A DNA stretch of 52,618 nt from JANWKQ01 sp964624635 (lineage in GTDB: Bacteria; Bacteroidota; Bacteroidia; CAIKAF01): positions 1 to 52,618 of the forward strand of contig CAZUXM010000013.1 in NCBI GenBank assembly GCA_964624635.1, given 5' to 3'. Below, one piece after another: positions 51,161-52,618 of this stretch (the first letter of the stretch is position 1; each line of letters begins with the position of its first letter). Under the pieces are notes generated by a model. That model had not been told where the DNA came from. It saw only the letters and a list, made by a program, of their open reading frames with translations, and made no database searches. Made by a program: the position numbers and the translations under genes.

Positions 51161-52362
51161 AAAAGATAGGAACAATTATTTTCATGTGTCAGTTTTATAT
51201 ACTATTTCTATATACGAAATGGTTGATTCTTATATATAAATTAATTGGATACAAAAAACCTCATAAGGATGTATTGTACCTTGAATGTTTTACAGAAGAT
51301 GGAGCAGGTTATACTTATAGAGTAAAACATTGGATGGATCTTTTAATAAAAGATTCTTTAAAAGTAGAAGCAAAATTTATTGTTAGATTGGCAAATGATT
51401 TTTTTAAACAAACAGATTCTAAAAATCTTCAAATTTTTTTAATAAGAAGCATTATCATTCGAATTAAACAAATACAATATTCAAGAAATTTTAAAACAGT
51501 TGTAGTTAGAAGAAACTTACTTCTGTATAATCAATACGGAAATCACTTTATGGAGAAGCTTCTTGTTTCTGCGCATCCCAACAGAGTTCTCGACTTTGAT
51601 GATGATATAGGTGCAACAGTAGTTAAATCAAAGAAAATATCTTTGTTTAATAAATTTCTGATGGCAAATGATAATCATTTTTATGATTCATTTAAATATT
51701 ATTCGGGTTTTATAACAGGGAGTAAATATCTTCTGGATTTGGTTAAAATAAAATATAATAATTATTCTGAAGATAATGTACTAGTTATGCCCACTTGTGT
51801 TTATTATACAGATCTTCCCCAAAAACAATTTCAAAATAGTACAAGTTTCACCTTTGGGTGGATAGGAGGAGACCATAATTTGTATTTGTTGCATCCTGTT
51901 GTAAAATCACTCAATACTATTTCAAAAAATGCTGATATAAAATTGAATATTATGGCTGGGGTAAAAGCTTATCCTTTTGAAGCTAATTTTCCGATTCATT
52001 TTGAACAGTATTCGTTAGAAAATGAAGTAGATTTTTTAAGGAAAATGGATGTGGGCTTAATGCCTCTTGAAGATACTCCAGTAAATAGAGGTAAATGTGG
52101 ATTTAAATTGCTTCAATATATGGGGGTTGGTGTTCCGGGAATAGCATCGGCTGTAACAGTGAATAACGAAATTATAGAGGATGATGTCAATGGGTGGTTA
52201 GTAGAAGTAGGTAAAGATTGGGATACTGTATTAAAAAAGGTAATTTCAAATAAAAATAATTTATCCACCTATGGAAATAAAGCCAGAGAAACTGTAGCCG
52301 AAAAATATTCATTCAAAGCAAATTACCATAGATATAAAAAATATATTTCTCAGTTTGAATAA
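51157..52362 (+). CDS. Glycosyltransferase, GT-B fold
   Basis: 401 residues. A hydrophobic N-terminal segment (about 5-33) may attach it to the membrane. The C-terminal half has FGWIGGDHNLYLL, DVGLMPLEDTPVNRGKCGFKLLQYMGVGVPG (given in parts: MPLEDT, GKCGFKLLQYM) and IEDDVNGWLV, as in GT4/GT1-like enzymes of polysaccharide loci. ATGA overlap with the preceding gene and an 8-base overlap with the following one. Confidence 0.85.
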   Translation: MKKIGTIIFMCQFYILFLYTKWLILIYKLIGYKKPHKDVLYLECFTEDGAGYTYRVKHWMDLLIKDSLKVEAKFIVRLANDFFKQTDSKNLQIFLIRSIIIRIKQIQYSRNFKTVVVRRNLLLYNQYGNHFMEKLLVSAHPNRVLDFDDDIGATVVKSKKISLFNKFLMANDNHFYDSFKYYSGFITGSKYLLDLVKIKYNNYSEDNVLVMPTCVYYTDLPQKQFQNSTSFTFGWIGGDHNLYLLHPVVKSLNTISKNADIKLNIMAGVKAYPFEANFPIHFEQYSLENEVDFLRKMDVGLMPLEDTPVNRGKCGFKLLQYMGVGVPGIASAVTVNNEIIEDDVNGWLVEVGKDWDTVLKKVISNKNNLSTYGNKARETVAEKYSFKANYHRYKKYISQFE

Positions 52363-52618
52363 AGACCTTAAAAATATCAAACCAATAAAGGAAGTTGAAT
52401 ATCACCATTTATGGGAGTCTGCCAAAGGGAGTGTTTTTCAGGATACTTTATGGTTAAATACAGTGGTGTCACCAAGACAAAAGATTGAATATTATGGTTA
52501 TTATCACCAAGAAGAATTAATAGATGCGTTTGCTACTGTTAAATTAATAGGAAGGGTCTTTAAATCATATACAAATCCTGATTTTACTCCGGTACTTGGT
52601 TGGTTAAAACAGTCACAA
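52355..52618 (+). CDS. Partial gene, FemAB/GNAT-like N-terminus (runs off the window)
   Basis: Open from a TTG at 52355 to the edge. The sequence NKDLKNIKPIKEVEYHHLW, then SVFQDTLWLNTV and TNPDFTPVLGWL, resembles the start of FemAB-like acyltransferases (the SVFQ..WL pattern). TTG start and 8-base overlap with the previous gene. Only 88 codons are visible, so the assignment is tentative. Confidence 0.5.
   Translation, partial: MNKDLKNIKPIKEVEYHHLWESAKGSVFQDTLWLNTVVSPRQKIEYYGYYHQEELIDAFATVKLIGRVFKSYTNPDFTPVLGWLKQSQ

Overview
The window is AT-rich bacterial DNA from a member of the Bacteroidota, most likely Flavobacteriales-like. The evidence is: type IX secretion (T9SS) C-terminal sorting domains on three proteins, TAnnTTTG-type promoters with little Shine-Dalgarno signal, a Bacteroidota-style S10/spc/alpha ribosomal cluster (secY-map-infA-rpmJ without adk), and an exbB-exbD-exbD-tonB operon. 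Genus or species cannot be told from the window. It is a draft assembly: five N-runs and one embedded sequencing-adapter fragment disrupt genes.

Layout. 1-7.1 kb: the 3' end of fusA with a strong terminator, a 23S rRNA pseudouridine synthase, then a minus-strand group (secreted serine hydrolase, secreted propeller-repeat protein, lipoprotein) and a second pseudouridine synthase of the same RluF family. 7.1-9.3 kb: katG, divergent from the ribosomal cluster. 9.6-24.8 kb: rpsJ-rplCDWB-rpsS-rplV-rpsC-rplP-rpmC, a terminator plus second promoter, then rpsQ-rplNXE-rpsNH-rplFR-rpsE-rpmD-rplO-secY-map-infA-rpmJ-rpsMKD-rpoA-rplQ and a terminator. 24.9-26.5 kb: xseA-xseB on the minus strand. 26.7-29.2 kb: a large secreted seven-repeat propeller/SprB-repeat protein. 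29.3-34.6 kb: a membrane protein with a degenerate MtfA-like domain, tsaE, an alanine-dehydrogenase-family protein with altered active-site residues, a small membrane protein broken by adapter sequence, an M16 protease and an M15-like peptidase. 34.6-40.8 kb (minus): exbB-exbD-exbD-tonB with its own terminator, then a small membrane protein, a PstS-like lipoprotein and a TPR protein. 41.3 kb to the end: a surface-polysaccharide locus with an ABC exporter (Wzm/Wzt type), glycosyltransferases, methyltransferases and acetyltransferases, running off the right edge.

How the genes work together. The ribosomal block makes ribosomes, the Sec channel, IF-1 and RNA polymerase alpha. Two nearly identical promoters, each followed by a small start-site hairpin, drive its halves, and a multi-tier stem-loop sits between rpsJ and rplC as a candidate autoregulatory RNA. 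The TonB-ExbBD operon would energise outer-membrane uptake. The polysaccharide locus would build, decorate and export a glycan through the ABC transporter.

Most noteworthy: the exact Illumina P7 adapter sequence inside a gene at 32721-32744; gaps whose true sizes can be deduced for rplB and rpsH; the structured rpsJ-rplC spacer; the duplicated ribosomal promoter; the alanine-dehydrogenase-like protein lacking the family's catalytic Lys and His; and the degenerate MtfA-like membrane protein. I did not find a clearly new multi-gene defence or metabolic system.
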